Positions 6,579 to 15,987 are shown, counted from the first letter of the stretch. The stretch is DNA of 40,572 bases from ZC4RG29 sp964521255 (GCA_964521255.1 CAZFRM010000033.1:1-40572); one strand, 5' to 3'. The notes: generated by a model from the letters alone, not told the origin. Numbers and translations: made by a program.

Positions 6579-9500
6579 ATGAAAAAAGACTCCAGACGTG
6601 GATTGTATACCCCTGAACTGGAACACGATGCGTGTGGCATTGGATGTATCGCCAATATTAATGGTGCCCGATCATTTGATATTTTAAGTGATGCACTTTC
6701 GATGCTTGAAAATATGGAGCACCGCGGAGGAAGAGGGTGCAATCCTAAAACGGGTGATGGTGCCGGCGTTTTGTTGCAAATCCCGCATGAATTATACCAG
6801 GAGGAATGCTCAAGCCTGGGATTTGAACTTCCGGCAGAAGGGAAATATGGCGTGGGAATGGTTTTCTTCCCCAGAGAAAAACACGTAGTAGAAGCAGCAC
6901 GTAAAATTTTATTAGGCGCCGTTGACGAATTGGGATTAGAACTGGTAGGGTTCCGGGTTGTTCCTGTCGATCATAGTGTACCGGGTCCTGGCGCCTCTGA
7001 GGTTGAGCCGACTATCGAACAGATTTTTGTAAAAGCAAAAGATGAAAATTTATCGGCAGAAGCTTTTGAAAGGAAACTTTTTGTTTTAAGAAATTACGCA
7101 TCTCACCTGGTGAATCGTAATGTAAAAGGGAATAATAAAGAATTTTATATTGCGAGCTTATCAGCTAAAACCATTGTTTACAAAGGTCAGCTCCGTACCG
7201 AGCAAGTCAGGAAATACTTTTTTGATTTGCAGGATTCCCGCGTGCTCACCGCTTTGGCCCTTGTTCACTCGCGCTTTTCAACAAACACTTTTCCAAACTG
7301 GAAACTTGCTCAGCCATTCCGTTACATCGCGCATAATGGTGAGATCAATACCATTCGCGGAAACGTGAATAAAATGAAATCAAAAGAGGCGTTGTTCAAA
7401 TCAACCCTTTTCTCAGATGATGAAATCAAAAAATTAGTTCCCATAACAAATCCTGAAGCATCGGATTCCGCTAACCTTGATGCGTTGGTGGAAATGCTTG
7501 TACTATCAGGTCGCAGTATTCCACATGTAATGATGATGCTGGTGCCTGAAGCGTGGCAGGATAATAAATTAATGGACCCTCATCGTAAAGCATTTTACAA
7601 GTATCATGCATCCATGATGGAGCCCTGGGATGGGCCAGCCGCATTAGTATTTACTGATGGCAAGCGCATTGGAGCAACCCTCGATCGAAACGGTCTTCGC
7701 CCGCTGCGTTATTGTATTACCCGCAACGGAAGAATTGTAATGGCATCAGAAGCAGGTGCATTGCCAATTAAGCCCAAGGATATAATAGAGAAAGGCCGCA
7801 TCACACCTGGCAAAATGATTATGGCTGATCTTGAAAAAGCCAAAGTGATGTATGACGATGAGGTTAAAAAATCAGTTTACCAAAAGAAACCTTACTACAA
7901 CTGGATCATTCAAAATCGTCTCAAGCTTCGCCTCGAACCAGAGCCCGAAACATTTGAGGAAAAATTTGATGAGAGCACGTTGCTTCAACGGCAGAATGCC
8001 TATGGATTTTCCCGCGAGGACTTGAAAATGATTCTTGTTCCTATGGCAGAGAAAGGCTACGAGCCAATCGGATCAATGGGTGACGATACACCGATAGCTG
8101 TGTTGTCGAAAGAGAGCCGGCATATTTCCAATTACTTCAAACAGCATTTTGCGCAAGTAAGCAATCCTCCAATAGATCCGATTCGCGAACGTCTTGTTAT
8201 GTCACTCTTCACTAGAGTTGGCGTGAGCCTTAACGTTTTGGAGGAGACTCCTGAACATACCCGGCAGATTCATATCTCTCAACCTGTTCTATTCAATACG
8301 GACCTCGAAAAACTCAAGCATATGCAAGATGAGGGTTTTGACTATGCAGTTATGAATTGCGTATTCAAGGCCGATGGTAAGCCAGGAAGAATGGAAGAAA
8401 GCCTTGCGCGAATTTGTAATGAAGCAGAAGATGCCGTTCGCAGTGGCAAGAAGATTTTAATCCTCTCCGACAAAAATATCAATAGTGAGTTTGCTCCTAT
8501 CCCTTCTTTAATAGCAACCGGTGCCGTTCACCACTATCTCGTAGAAAAAAGAATTCGCACGAAGGCCGGACTGGTAGTTGAGGCCGGCGATGTTTGGGAA
8601 GTTCATCACTTTGCAACGGTAATCGGCTATGGAGCGAGTGCCATTAATCCATATCTCGCTCTTGAAACAATTCACACGTTGAATGCCAACGAGGAATTGT
8701 ATAAAAAAATGCCTCAGGAAGAAGTCTTCATGAACTACAGGAAAGGAGTCGGCAGTGGATTGCTTAAGGTAATGTCGAAGATGGGGATCAGTACACTTCA
8801 GTCTTATCAATCAGCGCAAATATTTGAGGCGCTCGGCCTGGGCAGTGAAGTGATTGATAAATGCTTCAGAGGTACCATCAGTCGCCTTGAAGGATTGTCA
8901 TTTGATGATCTTGCCAAAGAAGTTTTAGTTCGTCATGAACTGGCTTATGAAAATTTCAGTAACACTTTACCCGAAGGTGGTGTTTACCAATGGAAACGTA
9001 AAGGTGAAAAACATTTATTTGATCCCGAAACTATTCACTTACTTCAGTACTCAACCAAACGTAACGACTATTCGCTTTATAAAAAATATTCTGAGAAGAT
9101 AAATAACCAGACCAAAGCCTCGATTACAGTCCGTGGCTTGTTTGAATTCAAAAAAAGAAATTCTATACCACTTAATGAGGTAGAACCTGTTGAAGATATC
9201 TTCAAGCGTTTTGCAACGGGCGCTATGTCATTCGGATCAATTTCATTCGAAGCACATACCACATTGGCCATTGCTATGAATCGTATTGGCGGTAAAAGCA
9301 ATAGCGGTGAAGGTGGTGAAGATGAGATTCGATACGAGAAAAAAGAAAACGGGGATTGGGAACGTTCGGCAATCAAGCAAGTTGCTTCCGGCCGTTTTGG
9401 CGTGACAAGTTATTACCTCACCAATGCTGACGAGATTCAAATTAAAATGGCGCAGGGTGCCAAGCCTGGAGAGGGCGGTCAATTACCGGGTCACAAAGTG

Positions 9501-11108
9501 GATGAGTGGATCGGTCGTGTGCGTCATTCTACTCCTGGTGTTGGGCTTATATCTCCTCCGCCTCACCATGATATTTATTCTATAGAAGATCTCGCGCAGC
9601 TTATTTATGATTTGAAGAATGCTAATCGCACGGCGAGGATCAATGTAAAACTTGTTTCTCAATCAGGTGTAGGGACAGTTGCTGCCGGTGTTGCTAAAGC
9701 AAAAGCAGATGCCATATTAATTTCGGGCGCAGACGGAGGTACCGGTGCATCACCGATAAGTTCAATGCGTCACGCAGGATTGTCCTGGGAATTAGGTCTT
9801 TCAGAAGCTCATCAAACACTTGTAAAAAATAATCTGCGAAGTCGTGTAGTATTACAAACCGATGGACAGATCAGAACAGGACGTGACATTGCCATAGCAG
9901 CGCTTCTCGGCGCAGAAGAATGGGGTGTAGCAACAGCAGCACTTGTCGTTGAAGGATGTATCATGATGCGCAAATGTCATTTGAATACTTGTCCTGTGGG
10001 AATTGCTACACAAGATGAATCGTTAAGAAAACTTTTCACCGGCGATCCTGACCATGTGGTTAATTTCTTCCACTTCCTTGCGCAAGATCTTCGCGAAGTA
10101 ATGGCTGAACTTGGCTTCCGAACAGTAAATGAAATGGTTGGAAGAACAGATATACTTCGTGTTCGTCAATCACTCGACCATTGGAAACTGGAGAAGCTCG
10201 ATCTTTCTCCTATTTTATATCGTGAGCCAATGAGCAATCATGTTGGCGTTTACAAACAAATCGAGCAAGACTTCGAATTGGAGAAAGTGCTTGACAGAGA
10301 ATTGATAAAAGCAGCTAAACCTGCACTCGACGCTGGAGAACCGGTGACGAAGAAATTTAATATCCGCAACATCAACCGCACAACCGGTGCAATGTTGTCA
10401 AATGAAATTTCCAAGAAGTATAAAGGAAAAGGTTTACCTGAAGATACTATTCAGTTTGAGTTCAAAGGTTCGGCAGGTCAAAGTTTTGGTGCTTTCGTTG
10501 CGCCGGGAGTAACGTTCAGACTGGAAGGAGAAGCAAATGATTATTTTGGAAAAGGGCTATCCGGTGGAAAACTTATCATCTACCCTGATCGTGAAGCAAC
10601 GTTTAAACCTGAAGAAAATATCATTATTGGTAATGTTGCGTTTTACGGCGCTACTGCAGGTGAAGTTTATATTCGCGGACAGGCTGGTGAACGTTTTTGT
10701 GTAAGAAATTCCGGCGTGGAGGCAGTTGTAGAAGGTGTAGGCGATCACGCTTGTGAATACATGACCGGTGGCCGGGTAGTTATATTAGGAAAGACCGGTA
10801 AAAACTTTGCGGCAGGTATGAGTGGTGGAATTGCCTACGTATATGATGCTGACAATGGTTTTGAAAAGCTTTGTAATATGGAAATGGTAGATCTCGAAAC
10901 GCTTACAACAGAAGATAAAGACGAGATCAAACTGATGATTGAAAAACATCTTAACAATACCGGAAGTGAACCTGCAAAAGCGCTGCTTGAAGATTGGGAG
11001 AATGTTTCAAGCCATTTCATCAAAGTAATGCCACGAGACTATAAAGCAGTTTTGATGAAAGCTAAGGCCAAACAAGCTGCAGCAGAACCGGTTGTGGTTG
11101 CTAAATAA
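6579..11108 (+). CDS. gltB: Glutamate synthase, large (alpha) subunit
   Basis: 1509 residues from the ATG at 6579; a TTG six bases upstream is less likely. With GltD it makes two glutamates from glutamine and 2-oxoglutarate using NADPH. The order of parts is the classic one. A class-II glutaminase domain has its nucleophile at C19 (HDACGIGC), exposed after propeptide removal, and runs to about 430. A central linker domain follows. The FMN synthase domain (about 800-1190) contains GAKPGEGGQLPGHKV and GADGGTGASP. The 3Fe-4S cysteines lie in CIMMRKCHLNTCP (about 1127, 1133, 1138). A C-terminal glycine-rich beta-helix runs from about 1240 to 1480. gltD follows after 36 bases. A near-consensus TACCTTTTG box at about 6538-6546 may be the promoter. 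Confidence 0.97.
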   Translation: MKKDSRRGLYTPELEHDACGIGCIANINGARSFDILSDALSMLENMEHRGGRGCNPKTGDGAGVLLQIPHELYQEECSSLGFELPAEGKYGVGMVFFPREKHVVEAARKILLGAVDELGLELVGFRVVPVDHSVPGPGASEVEPTIEQIFVKAKDENLSAEAFERKLFVLRNYASHLVNRNVKGNNKEFYIASLSAKTIVYKGQLRTEQVRKYFFDLQDSRVLTALALVHSRFSTNTFPNWKLAQPFRYIAHNGEINTIRGNVNKMKSKEALFKSTLFSDDEIKKLVPITNPEASDSANLDALVEMLVLSGRSIPHVMMMLVPEAWQDNKLMDPHRKAFYKYHASMMEPWDGPAALVFTDGKRIGATLDRNGLRPLRYCITRNGRIVMASEAGALPIKPKDIIEKGRITPGKMIMADLEKAKVMYDDEVKKSVYQKKPYYNWIIQNRLKLRLEPEPETFEEKFDESTLLQRQNAYGFSREDLKMILVPMAEKGYEPIGSMGDDTPIAVLSKESRHISNYFKQHFAQVSNPPIDPIRERLVMSLFTRVGVSLNVLEETPEHTRQIHISQPVLFNTDLEKLKHMQDEGFDYAVMNCVFKADGKPGRMEESLARICNEAEDAVRSGKKILILSDKNINSEFAPIPSLIATGAVHHYLVEKRIRTKAGLVVEAGDVWEVHHFATVIGYGASAINPYLALETIHTLNANEELYKKMPQEEVFMNYRKGVGSGLLKVMSKMGISTLQSYQSAQIFEALGLGSEVIDKCFRGTISRLEGLSFDDLAKEVLVRHELAYENFSNTLPEGGVYQWKRKGEKHLFDPETIHLLQYSTKRNDYSLYKKYSEKINNQTKASITVRGLFEFKKRNSIPLNEVEPVEDIFKRFATGAMSFGSISFEAHTTLAIAMNRIGGKSNSGEGGEDEIRYEKKENGDWERSAIKQVASGRFGVTSYYLTNADEIQIKMAQGAKPGEGGQLPGHKVDEWIGRVRHSTPGVGLISPPPHHDIYSIEDLAQLIYDLKNANRTARINVKLVSQSGVGTVAAGVAKAKADAILISGADGGTGASPISSMRHAGLSWELGLSEAHQTLVKNNLRSRVVLQTDGQIRTGRDIAIAALLGAEEWGVATAALVVEGCIMMRKCHLNTCPVGIATQDESLRKLFTGDPDHVVNFFHFLAQDLREVMAELGFRTVNEMVGRTDILRVRQSLDHWKLEKLDLSPILYREPMSNHVGVYKQIEQDFELEKVLDRELIKAAKPALDAGEPVTKKFNIRNINRTTGAMLSNEISKKYKGKGLPEDTIQFEFKGSAGQSFGAFVAPGVTFRLEGEANDYFGKGLSGGKLIIYPDREATFKPEENIIIGNVAFYGATAGEVYIRGQAGERFCVRNSGVEAVVEGVGDHACEYMTGGRVVILGKTGKNFAAGMSGGIAYVYDADNGFEKLCNMEMVDLETLTTEDKDEIKLMIEKHLNNTGSEPAKALLEDWENVSSHFIKVMPRDYKAVLMKAKAKQAAAEPVVVAK

Positions 11109-11144
11109 TTAAATCAACGATATAACAATTAGGATTAGAATACG

Positions 11145-12617
11145 ATGGGGCAAATTGATGGATTCATGAAGTTTGACCGGGAGATGCCAAAATCCCGTGA
11201 TCCAAAAGAGCGTACAAAAGACTACAAAGAGGTTTACTTCAAACAGACCGACGAGAAACTTCATCAGCAGTCAGCGCGATGCATGGATTGTGGCGTTCCG
11301 TTTTGTCACAGCGGATGTCCCCTGGGAAATAATATTCCTGATTTTAACGATGCCGTTTATCAAGGCAAATGGGAGGATGCTATTAAAATATTAAGTACCA
11401 CAAATAACTTCCCGGAATTCACTGGACGTATCTGTCCAGCTCCTTGTGAGGCAAGTTGCGTGTTGAGCATCAACAATAAGCCCGTTACTATTGAATACAT
11501 CGAAAAGTCTATTGCAGAAAAAGCCTTTGAAAAAGGTTACATCAAACCTAATCCTCCAAAACATAGAACAGGAAAGCGCGTGGCTGTAGTAGGCTCAGGT
11601 CCTGCAGGATTAGCTGCAGCAGCCCAACTTAACAAAGCAGGTCATTGGGTTACAGTGTTCGAACGCAGCGACCGGATTGGCGGATTGCTCAGGTACGGTA
11701 TTCCTGATTTCAAACTTGAAAAATATGTTCTTGATCGCAGGATCAGAATAATGGAAATGGAAGGAATAATGTTCAGGACCAACGCGCATGTTGGAGTAAA
11801 CATTAGTCCGAAATTATTGCAGGATGAATTTGACGCACTGGTATTAACCGGAGGCGCTTCTGCTCCAAGAGATCTTCCCATACCAGGAAGAGACCTTGAT
11901 GGTGTTCACTTTGCGATGGACTTTCTTACCCAACAAAACAAACGTGTTGCCGGTGACCGTATTTTTTCTGGTGATATATCAGCGAAGGATAAAAATGTTT
12001 TGGTAATTGGTGGTGGTGACACAGGATCAGATTGCGTGGGAACCTCTAATCGCCAGGGAGCAAAAACAGTTACTCAAATTGAGTTGCTCGCAAAACCTCC
12101 CAATGAAAGAGCTGAAACAAATCCCTGGCCTAACTGGCCGATGATCCTGATGACTTCCTCCTCTCATGAAGAAGGAGTTGAACGTCAATGGGCTATTCTT
12201 ACGAAAGAATTTATCGGTGACTCTCGCGGCAAACTGCAAGGTTTAAAAGTGGTTGATATTACATGGGGAGTTGGAGCAGATGGAAAAATGGGCTTCAAGG
12301 AAATCGACGGAACGCAACGAATAATTCCTTGTGAGCTGGCCCTTCTTGCCATTGGTTTTGTTGGAGCTGAAAAAGGACAACTCATAAACGAGTTAGAAAT
12401 TGAACTTGATGCTCGCGGCAATATTAAGTCTGAAAATTATATGACAACTCAGGAAGGTGTGTTTGCCGCCGGTGACATTCGTCGTGGGCAATCACTTGTT
12501 GTATGGGCCATTTCAGAAGGACGTGAAGCAGCAAAAGCCGCTGATACCTGGCTTATGGGTTACTCGCACCTCGAATCAAAAGACGAATCTTTTGTGAAAC
12601 TTCCTGAAGAGATTTAA
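11145..12617 (+). CDS. gltD: Glutamate synthase, small (beta) subunit
   Basis: 490 residues, normal for GltD. It takes electrons from NADPH through FAD and passes them over 4Fe-4S clusters to GltB. The N-terminal ferredoxin-like part has cysteine sets CMDCGVPFCHSGCP (about 47-60) and CPAPCEASC (about 97-105). The FAD-binding Rossmann motif is VAVVGSGPAGLAAAAQL (about 146-162). The NADPH motif is VLVIGGGDTGSDCVG (about 285-299). The late AAGDIRRGQSLVVWAISEGR closes the FAD site. It lies 36 bases after gltB in the same orientation, the usual gltBD operon order. The ATG start precedes the expected GFMKFDRE opening. Confidence 0.97.
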   Translation: MGQIDGFMKFDREMPKSRDPKERTKDYKEVYFKQTDEKLHQQSARCMDCGVPFCHSGCPLGNNIPDFNDAVYQGKWEDAIKILSTTNNFPEFTGRICPAPCEASCVLSINNKPVTIEYIEKSIAEKAFEKGYIKPNPPKHRTGKRVAVVGSGPAGLAAAAQLNKAGHWVTVFERSDRIGGLLRYGIPDFKLEKYVLDRRIRIMEMEGIMFRTNAHVGVNISPKLLQDEFDALVLTGGASAPRDLPIPGRDLDGVHFAMDFLTQQNKRVAGDRIFSGDISAKDKNVLVIGGGDTGSDCVGTSNRQGAKTVTQIELLAKPPNERAETNPWPNWPMILMTSSSHEEGVERQWAILTKEFIGDSRGKLQGLKVVDITWGVGADGKMGFKEIDGTQRIIPCELALLAIGFVGAEKGQLINELEIELDARGNIKSENYMTTQEGVFAAGDIRRGQSLVVWAISEGREAAKAADTWLMGYSHLESKDESFVKLPEEI

Positions 12618-12631
12618 TCTATTGCACTGAG

Positions 12632-12730
12632 TTGCACAGAGAATTTTTCACAAAGGACCCGGAGATATAGACTAACCTTTCAATTCCAGATTTGTATTTT
12701 CTTCGTACTCCCCTTAAGCACTCCGTGCTA
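12632..12730. repeat. CACAGAG-type intergenic repeat, copy A
   Basis: It begins with TTGCACAGAG and ends with CTCCGTGCTA, an imperfect inversion of the start. The interior (for example CCTTTCAATTC...TTGTATTT) aligns with copy B, showing an old direct duplication. It is non-coding and lies 15 bases after gltD. Confidence 0.6.
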
Positions 12731-12757
12731 TGACCATCTCCATGCGTAATAAAACTG

Positions 12758-12873
12758 TTGCACAGAGCTTCACGAAGAATTCCACGAAGGCACAGAGATA
12801 TAATCCAAAGCCTTTCAATTCAGGCTTGTATTTCTTTGTGTAACTCTCTTTTTGCTCCGGGTACTCTGTGCAA
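12758..12873. repeat. CACAGAG-type intergenic repeat, copy B
   Basis: This 116-bp unit is bounded by a perfect 10-bp inverted repeat, TTGCACAGAG (12758-12767) and CTCTGTGCAA (12864-12873). Its interior matches copy A with small gaps. Together the two copies fill most of the 324-base gap between gltD and aguB, which otherwise holds only the aguB promoter. Confidence 0.65.
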
Positions 12874-12914
12874 TAGCCATAAAAATCAAAGTTTCAATTC
12901 TCCTCCAATAACCA

Positions 12915-12922
12915 TAATTTTG
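12915..12922 (+). promoter_or_regulatory. TAnnTTTG -7 element upstream of aguB
   Basis: TAATTTTG is an exact match to the Bacteroidota -7 consensus, 19 bases before the GTG start at 12942. It supports independent transcription of aguB, separate from gltBD. Confidence 0.55.
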
Positions 12923-12941
12923 CAGACCTAAATAAAAAAAA

Positions 12942-13823
12942 GTGTCTGGCAAAATAGTGAACATTGGAACGGTGCAGATGGCTTGTACTGCAAACCCTGA
13001 TGAAAATCTTAACAAAGCAATCGCAGGTATAAAAGAAGCAGCTTCTAAAGGCGCGCAGATCGTTTGCCTTCAGGAGTTGTTTCGCTCTTTGTATTTCTGC
13101 GACGTGGAGGATTACGATAATTTCAAATTGGCAGAACCCATCCCCGGCCCTTCAACAGAAACTCTGTGTAAAGTTGCTAAAGAGAGTGGCGTGGTAATCA
13201 TTGCTTCGCTTTTTGAAAAACGAACGGAAGGCATTTACCATAACACCACCGCTGTTATTGATGCTGACGGAAAATATTTGGGTAAGTATCGCAAGATGCA
13301 CATCCCGGATGACCCTTCGTACTATGAAAAATTTTATTTCACACCGGGCGATCTTGGTTATAAAGTATTCAAAACAAAATTCGCCACCATCGGTGTGTTG
13401 ATATGCTGGGATCAATGGTATCCCGAAGGAGCCCGCATCACTTCGTTAATGGGAGCTGAAATGTTATTCTACCCAACGGCAATTGGCTGGGCTACATCAC
13501 AAGATGAGCTTACAAACTCTGAACAATTTAATGCGTGGCAGACCATCCAACGCAGTCATGCCGTGGCGAATGGAGTTCATGTGGTGAGTGTTAACCGTGT
13601 CGGTTTTGAACAAAACGGAGCTATGAAATTCTGGGGAGGTTCATTCGTTTCAAATCCATTCGGAAGAATTTTATATCAGGCCCCTCACGACAAAGAAGAA
13701 GTTAATGTAATAGCAATTGACCTCAGTAAAACCGACAGCTACAGAACGCATTGGCCATTCTTGAGAGACCGGAGAATTGATTCTTATCAACCTATCACTA
13801 AACGTTTTATTGATGAAGAGTAA
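12942..13823 (+). CDS. aguB: N-carbamoylputrescine amidase (nitrilase superfamily)
   Basis: 293 residues, the expected size. It hydrolyses N-carbamoylputrescine to putrescine, CO2 and ammonia, the last step of the agmatine route. The nitrilase triad is complete: E45 (CLQELF), K118 (KYRKMHIPDD) and C155 (LICWDQWYPE). The WDQWYPE sequence and the late FLRDRRIDSY are characteristic of the plant/bacterial AguB subfamily. The start is GTG at 12942, with no ATG nearby; a TAnnTTTG box lies just upstream, and no Shine-Dalgarno sequence is evident. The partner enzyme gene aguA is 540 bases downstream, with the GxxExxY gene between them. Cytoplasmic. Confidence 0.93.
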   Translation: MSGKIVNIGTVQMACTANPDENLNKAIAGIKEAASKGAQIVCLQELFRSLYFCDVEDYDNFKLAEPIPGPSTETLCKVAKESGVVIIASLFEKRTEGIYHNTTAVIDADGKYLGKYRKMHIPDDPSYYEKFYFTPGDLGYKVFKTKFATIGVLICWDQWYPEGARITSLMGAEMLFYPTAIGWATSQDELTNSEQFNAWQTIQRSHAVANGVHVVSVNRVGFEQNGAMKFWGGSFVSNPFGRILYQAPHDKEEVNVIAIDLSKTDSYRTHWPFLRDRRIDSYQPITKRFIDEE

Positions 13824-13830
13824 AGTTATA

Positions 13831-13903
13831 GCACAGAGGAACTCAGAGAATCACAAAAATCACAAAGAAAACTTCTTCGTGGTTTCTCCGTGATTCTCTG
13901 CGC
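13831..13903. repeat. CACAGAG-type repeat, copy C (dyad)
   Basis: An imperfect palindrome: GCACAGAG at 13831 faces CTCTGCGC ending at 13903. Inside it, AGAGAATCAC (13845-13854) is perfectly inverted as GTGATTCTCT (13890-13899). It starts 7 bases after the aguB stop and could act as a transcript-end hairpin. It forms the left border of the GxxExxY cassette. Confidence 0.65.
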
Positions 13904-13943
13904 ATCAGCATAGTTATTACACAGTTACAAGAACGTTAGCTAA

Positions 13944-14315
13944 ATGTTAGAAAACGAAATATCAAGGAAGATCATAGGCCATGCAATTGATGTACATAGA
14001 GCTCTTGGGCCGGGTTTGTTGGAATCAGCATATCGTGAATGCTTGTATTTTGATTTAGTGCAGAGAGGCTTTGATGTTCACAAAGAAAAACCAATGCCTG
14101 TGATCTATAAGGATGTTAAACTTGATCATGGGTACAGAATTGATTTGTTAGTTGAAAATAAAGTGGTTATTGAAATTAAAACTGTTGAATGTTTTACAGA
14201 TGTCCATATCGCTCAAATTCTAACCTACCTGAGACTGGGAAATTATAAGCTAGGTTTGTTAATCAACTTTCATGTCCCAGTTCTAAAGGATGGAATTAAA
14301 AGAGTGATCAATTGA
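13944..14315 (+). CDS. GxxExxY protein (PDDEXK_3 nuclease-fold family)
   Basis: 123 residues, the usual size. The naming motif is seen as G24-L-L-E27-S-A-Y30. A PDDEXK-like core follows: YRIDLLVENKVVIEIKTVE (about 70-88) supplies the Asp and the E-x-K residues expected of this nuclease fold. The C-terminal ILTYLRLGNYKLGLLINF is also typical. The biological role of the family is not established; catalytic activity is inferred only from the fold. The gene sits between aguB and aguA, which normally act together, and has CACARAG-type repeats on both sides in opposite orientation. This arrangement suggests insertion as a unit. ATG start, with no clear ribosome-binding site. Confidence 0.9.
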   Translation: MLENEISRKIIGHAIDVHRALGPGLLESAYRECLYFDLVQRGFDVHKEKPMPVIYKDVKLDHGYRIDLLVENKVVIEIKTVECFTDVHIAQILTYLRLGNYKLGLLINFHVPVLKDGIKRVIN

Positions 14316-14360
14316 TTCTCTGTGCAACTTTGTGACATCTTTGTGAACTTTGTGCAATAA
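14314..14360. repeat. CACAGAG-type repeat, copy D (inverse orientation)
   Basis: A run of CTCTGTG, CTTTGTG, CTTTGTG and CTTTGTG words, the reverse complement of the CACAGAG/CACAAAG words left of the gene. It overlaps the GxxExxY stop codon and ends four bases before the aguA start. The end CTTTGTGCAA (14348-14357) is a one-mismatch inversion of TTGCACAGAG in copies A and B. Confidence 0.6.
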
Positions 14361-14363
14361 CAT

Positions 14364-15413
14364 ATGATGAATAAAACTCCTCTCCAACTCGGCTACTACT
14401 TCCCCGCAGAATTTGCAAAACATAGCGCTACGTGGCTAAGCTGGCCGCATAAAAACGAATCATGGCCTGGAAAGATCGCCTCTGTTTATCCGATCTACGC
14501 TCAGTTTATAAAACTGGTGGCAGAGGGTGAGAAAGTAAATATTAATGTGGTGAATGAAGCGATGAAACATCAGGCGCTTCATTATATCAACGAAGCAAAG
14601 GGAGATAGTAAGAACATCAATTTCTTTTTACATCCTACTAACGATGCCTGGTGTCGTGATCATGGTCCTGCATTTCTTATTAACCCTGATGCAGACCAAA
14701 AGAAAATAATTGTCGACTGGGGTTATAATGCCTGGGGAGATAAGTACCCTCCCTATGAACTTGATGATGTCATACCAACTTTAATAGCCGAGCAATACAA
14801 CATTCCGGTTGTACATCCCGGTATTGTAATGGAGGGTGGATCGGTTGATTTTAACGGTAAGGGTACTGTTTTAACAACCACTTCATGCTTGCTTAACCCT
14901 AATCGGAATCCTCACCTTAGCCAACAACAAATTGAAGAATACCTTCGGAATTATTATGGTGTTAGCAACATACTTTGGTTGGGTGATGGTATCGTTGGAG
15001 ATGATACCGATGGCCACATTGACGACATAACACGTTTTGTAAATGAAGATACTGTCGTTACCGTTATTGAAGATGACCGGCACGATGACAACTACAAACC
15101 ATTAAAAGAAAATCTTGAAACATTAGAGAAGATGAAACTTGAAAATGGAAAATCGATCAACATTGTTGAACTTCCTATGCCTCATGCAGTTCACTATGAT
15201 GGGATGAGGTTGCCGGCTTCATACGCTAATTTTTATATCAGTAATAACTATGTTGTAGTTCCAACCTATCGCGATGATAAGAATGATGACAAGGCGCTGA
15301 ATATTTTACAACAGTGTTTTCCAGATCGTAAAGTTGTAGGTCTTGATTCAACCGATATTATTTGGGGACTGGGTTCATTTCATTGTTTGAGCCAGCAAGA
15401 ACCTGCGGTGTAA
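14364..15413 (+). CDS. aguA: Agmatine deiminase
   Basis: 349 residues, the usual length for peptidyl-arginine-deiminase-like (PF04371) agmatine deiminases. It converts agmatine to N-carbamoylputrescine and ammonia. Landmarks are TWLSWPHKNESWPG near the N-terminus, WCRDHGPAF (about 92-100), the GGSVDFNGKGT segment, GDDTDGHIDDITRF with the catalytic His/Asp (about 212-225), and the C-terminal nucleophile C341 in GSFHCLSQQEP. All catalytic elements appear intact. ATG at 14364, with a second ATG directly after. The stop is one base from that of the convergent cyclo-ligase gene. It works with AguB encoded just upstream. Confidence 0.95.
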   Translation: MMNKTPLQLGYYFPAEFAKHSATWLSWPHKNESWPGKIASVYPIYAQFIKLVAEGEKVNINVVNEAMKHQALHYINEAKGDSKNINFFLHPTNDAWCRDHGPAFLINPDADQKKIIVDWGYNAWGDKYPPYELDDVIPTLIAEQYNIPVVHPGIVMEGGSVDFNGKGTVLTTTSCLLNPNRNPHLSQQQIEEYLRNYYGVSNILWLGDGIVGDDTDGHIDDITRFVNEDTVVTVIEDDRHDDNYKPLKENLETLEKMKLENGKSINIVELPMPHAVHYDGMRLPASYANFYISNNYVVVPTYRDDKNDDKALNILQQCFPDRKVVGLDSTDIIWGLGSFHCLSQQEPAV

Positions 15414-15414
15414 A

Positions 15415-15987
15415 TTACCGCTCGAATTCGTAGGCCTTACCGGGCGTAATTGCCATATCGAGCCGGAAGTCTTCAGAGAAGGTGTCAACGATTTTTTCTT
15501 CGGGAGGAAAAAAAGAAAGGCCAATCTTCCTGGCATCTTTTCGGCAATCTTTAAGAAATCGATCATAATATCCTTTTCCATAACCAACTCTATGACCTTC
15601 GTTGTCGAACGCAAGTAGTGGAACAAGAATCATGTCAATGGAAGATGGATCAGTTATCGTTCCTTCAACCGGTTCGGGTATTCCCCATGCGTTGAGTTTG
15701 AGTTTGCTTTCTTCAAGGTAGTAGCTTTCTATGTTATCTTCATGATTAATCTTAGGTATGGAAATTTTAACATCAGGATATGTAAGCTGTACCTCTTTTA
15801 TTATTAACCACGTGTTCGGCTCACGATTTTTTGCAATGGGTAAGAAAGAATGAAGTACATCAACAGAGGAAACATCAATCGCTTTAAAAAATGTTTCACA
15901 AAGCAATTTACTTAGCTGTTCGTACTCAGCATCTTTTAAAGTAAGGCGTTTATGAAGATAAACTTTTCGTAACTCCTGTTTGGTCAT
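15415..15987 (-). CDS. 5-formyltetrahydrofolate cyclo-ligase
   Basis: 190 residues, typical for the MTHFS/YgfA family. It converts 5-formyl-THF plus ATP to 5,10-methenyl-THF, returning the storage folate to the one-carbon pool. Seen are the N-terminal helix TKQELRKVYLHKRLTL with basic ATP-phosphate contacts, IPKINHEDNIE, and the signature DMILVPLLAFDNEGHRVGYGKGYYDRFL (about 130-157) containing the GYGKGYYDR ATP-binding loop. It is the last gene of a minus-strand series behind bshC (92 bases apart), and its stop nearly touches that of aguA. Confidence 0.93.
   Translation of the reverse strand: MTKQELRKVYLHKRLTLKDAEYEQLSKLLCETFFKAIDVSSVDVLHSFLPIAKNREPNTWLIIKEVQLTYPDVKISIPKINHEDNIESYYLEESKLKLNAWGIPEPVEGTITDPSSIDMILVPLLAFDNEGHRVGYGKGYYDRFLKDCRKDARKIGLSFFPPEEKIVDTFSEDFRLDMAITPGKAYEFER

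Noticed and set aside
12632..12873. Possible CRISPR array
   Set aside because: Only two long, diverged units with inverted ends; no short identical repeats with unique spacers and no cas genes.
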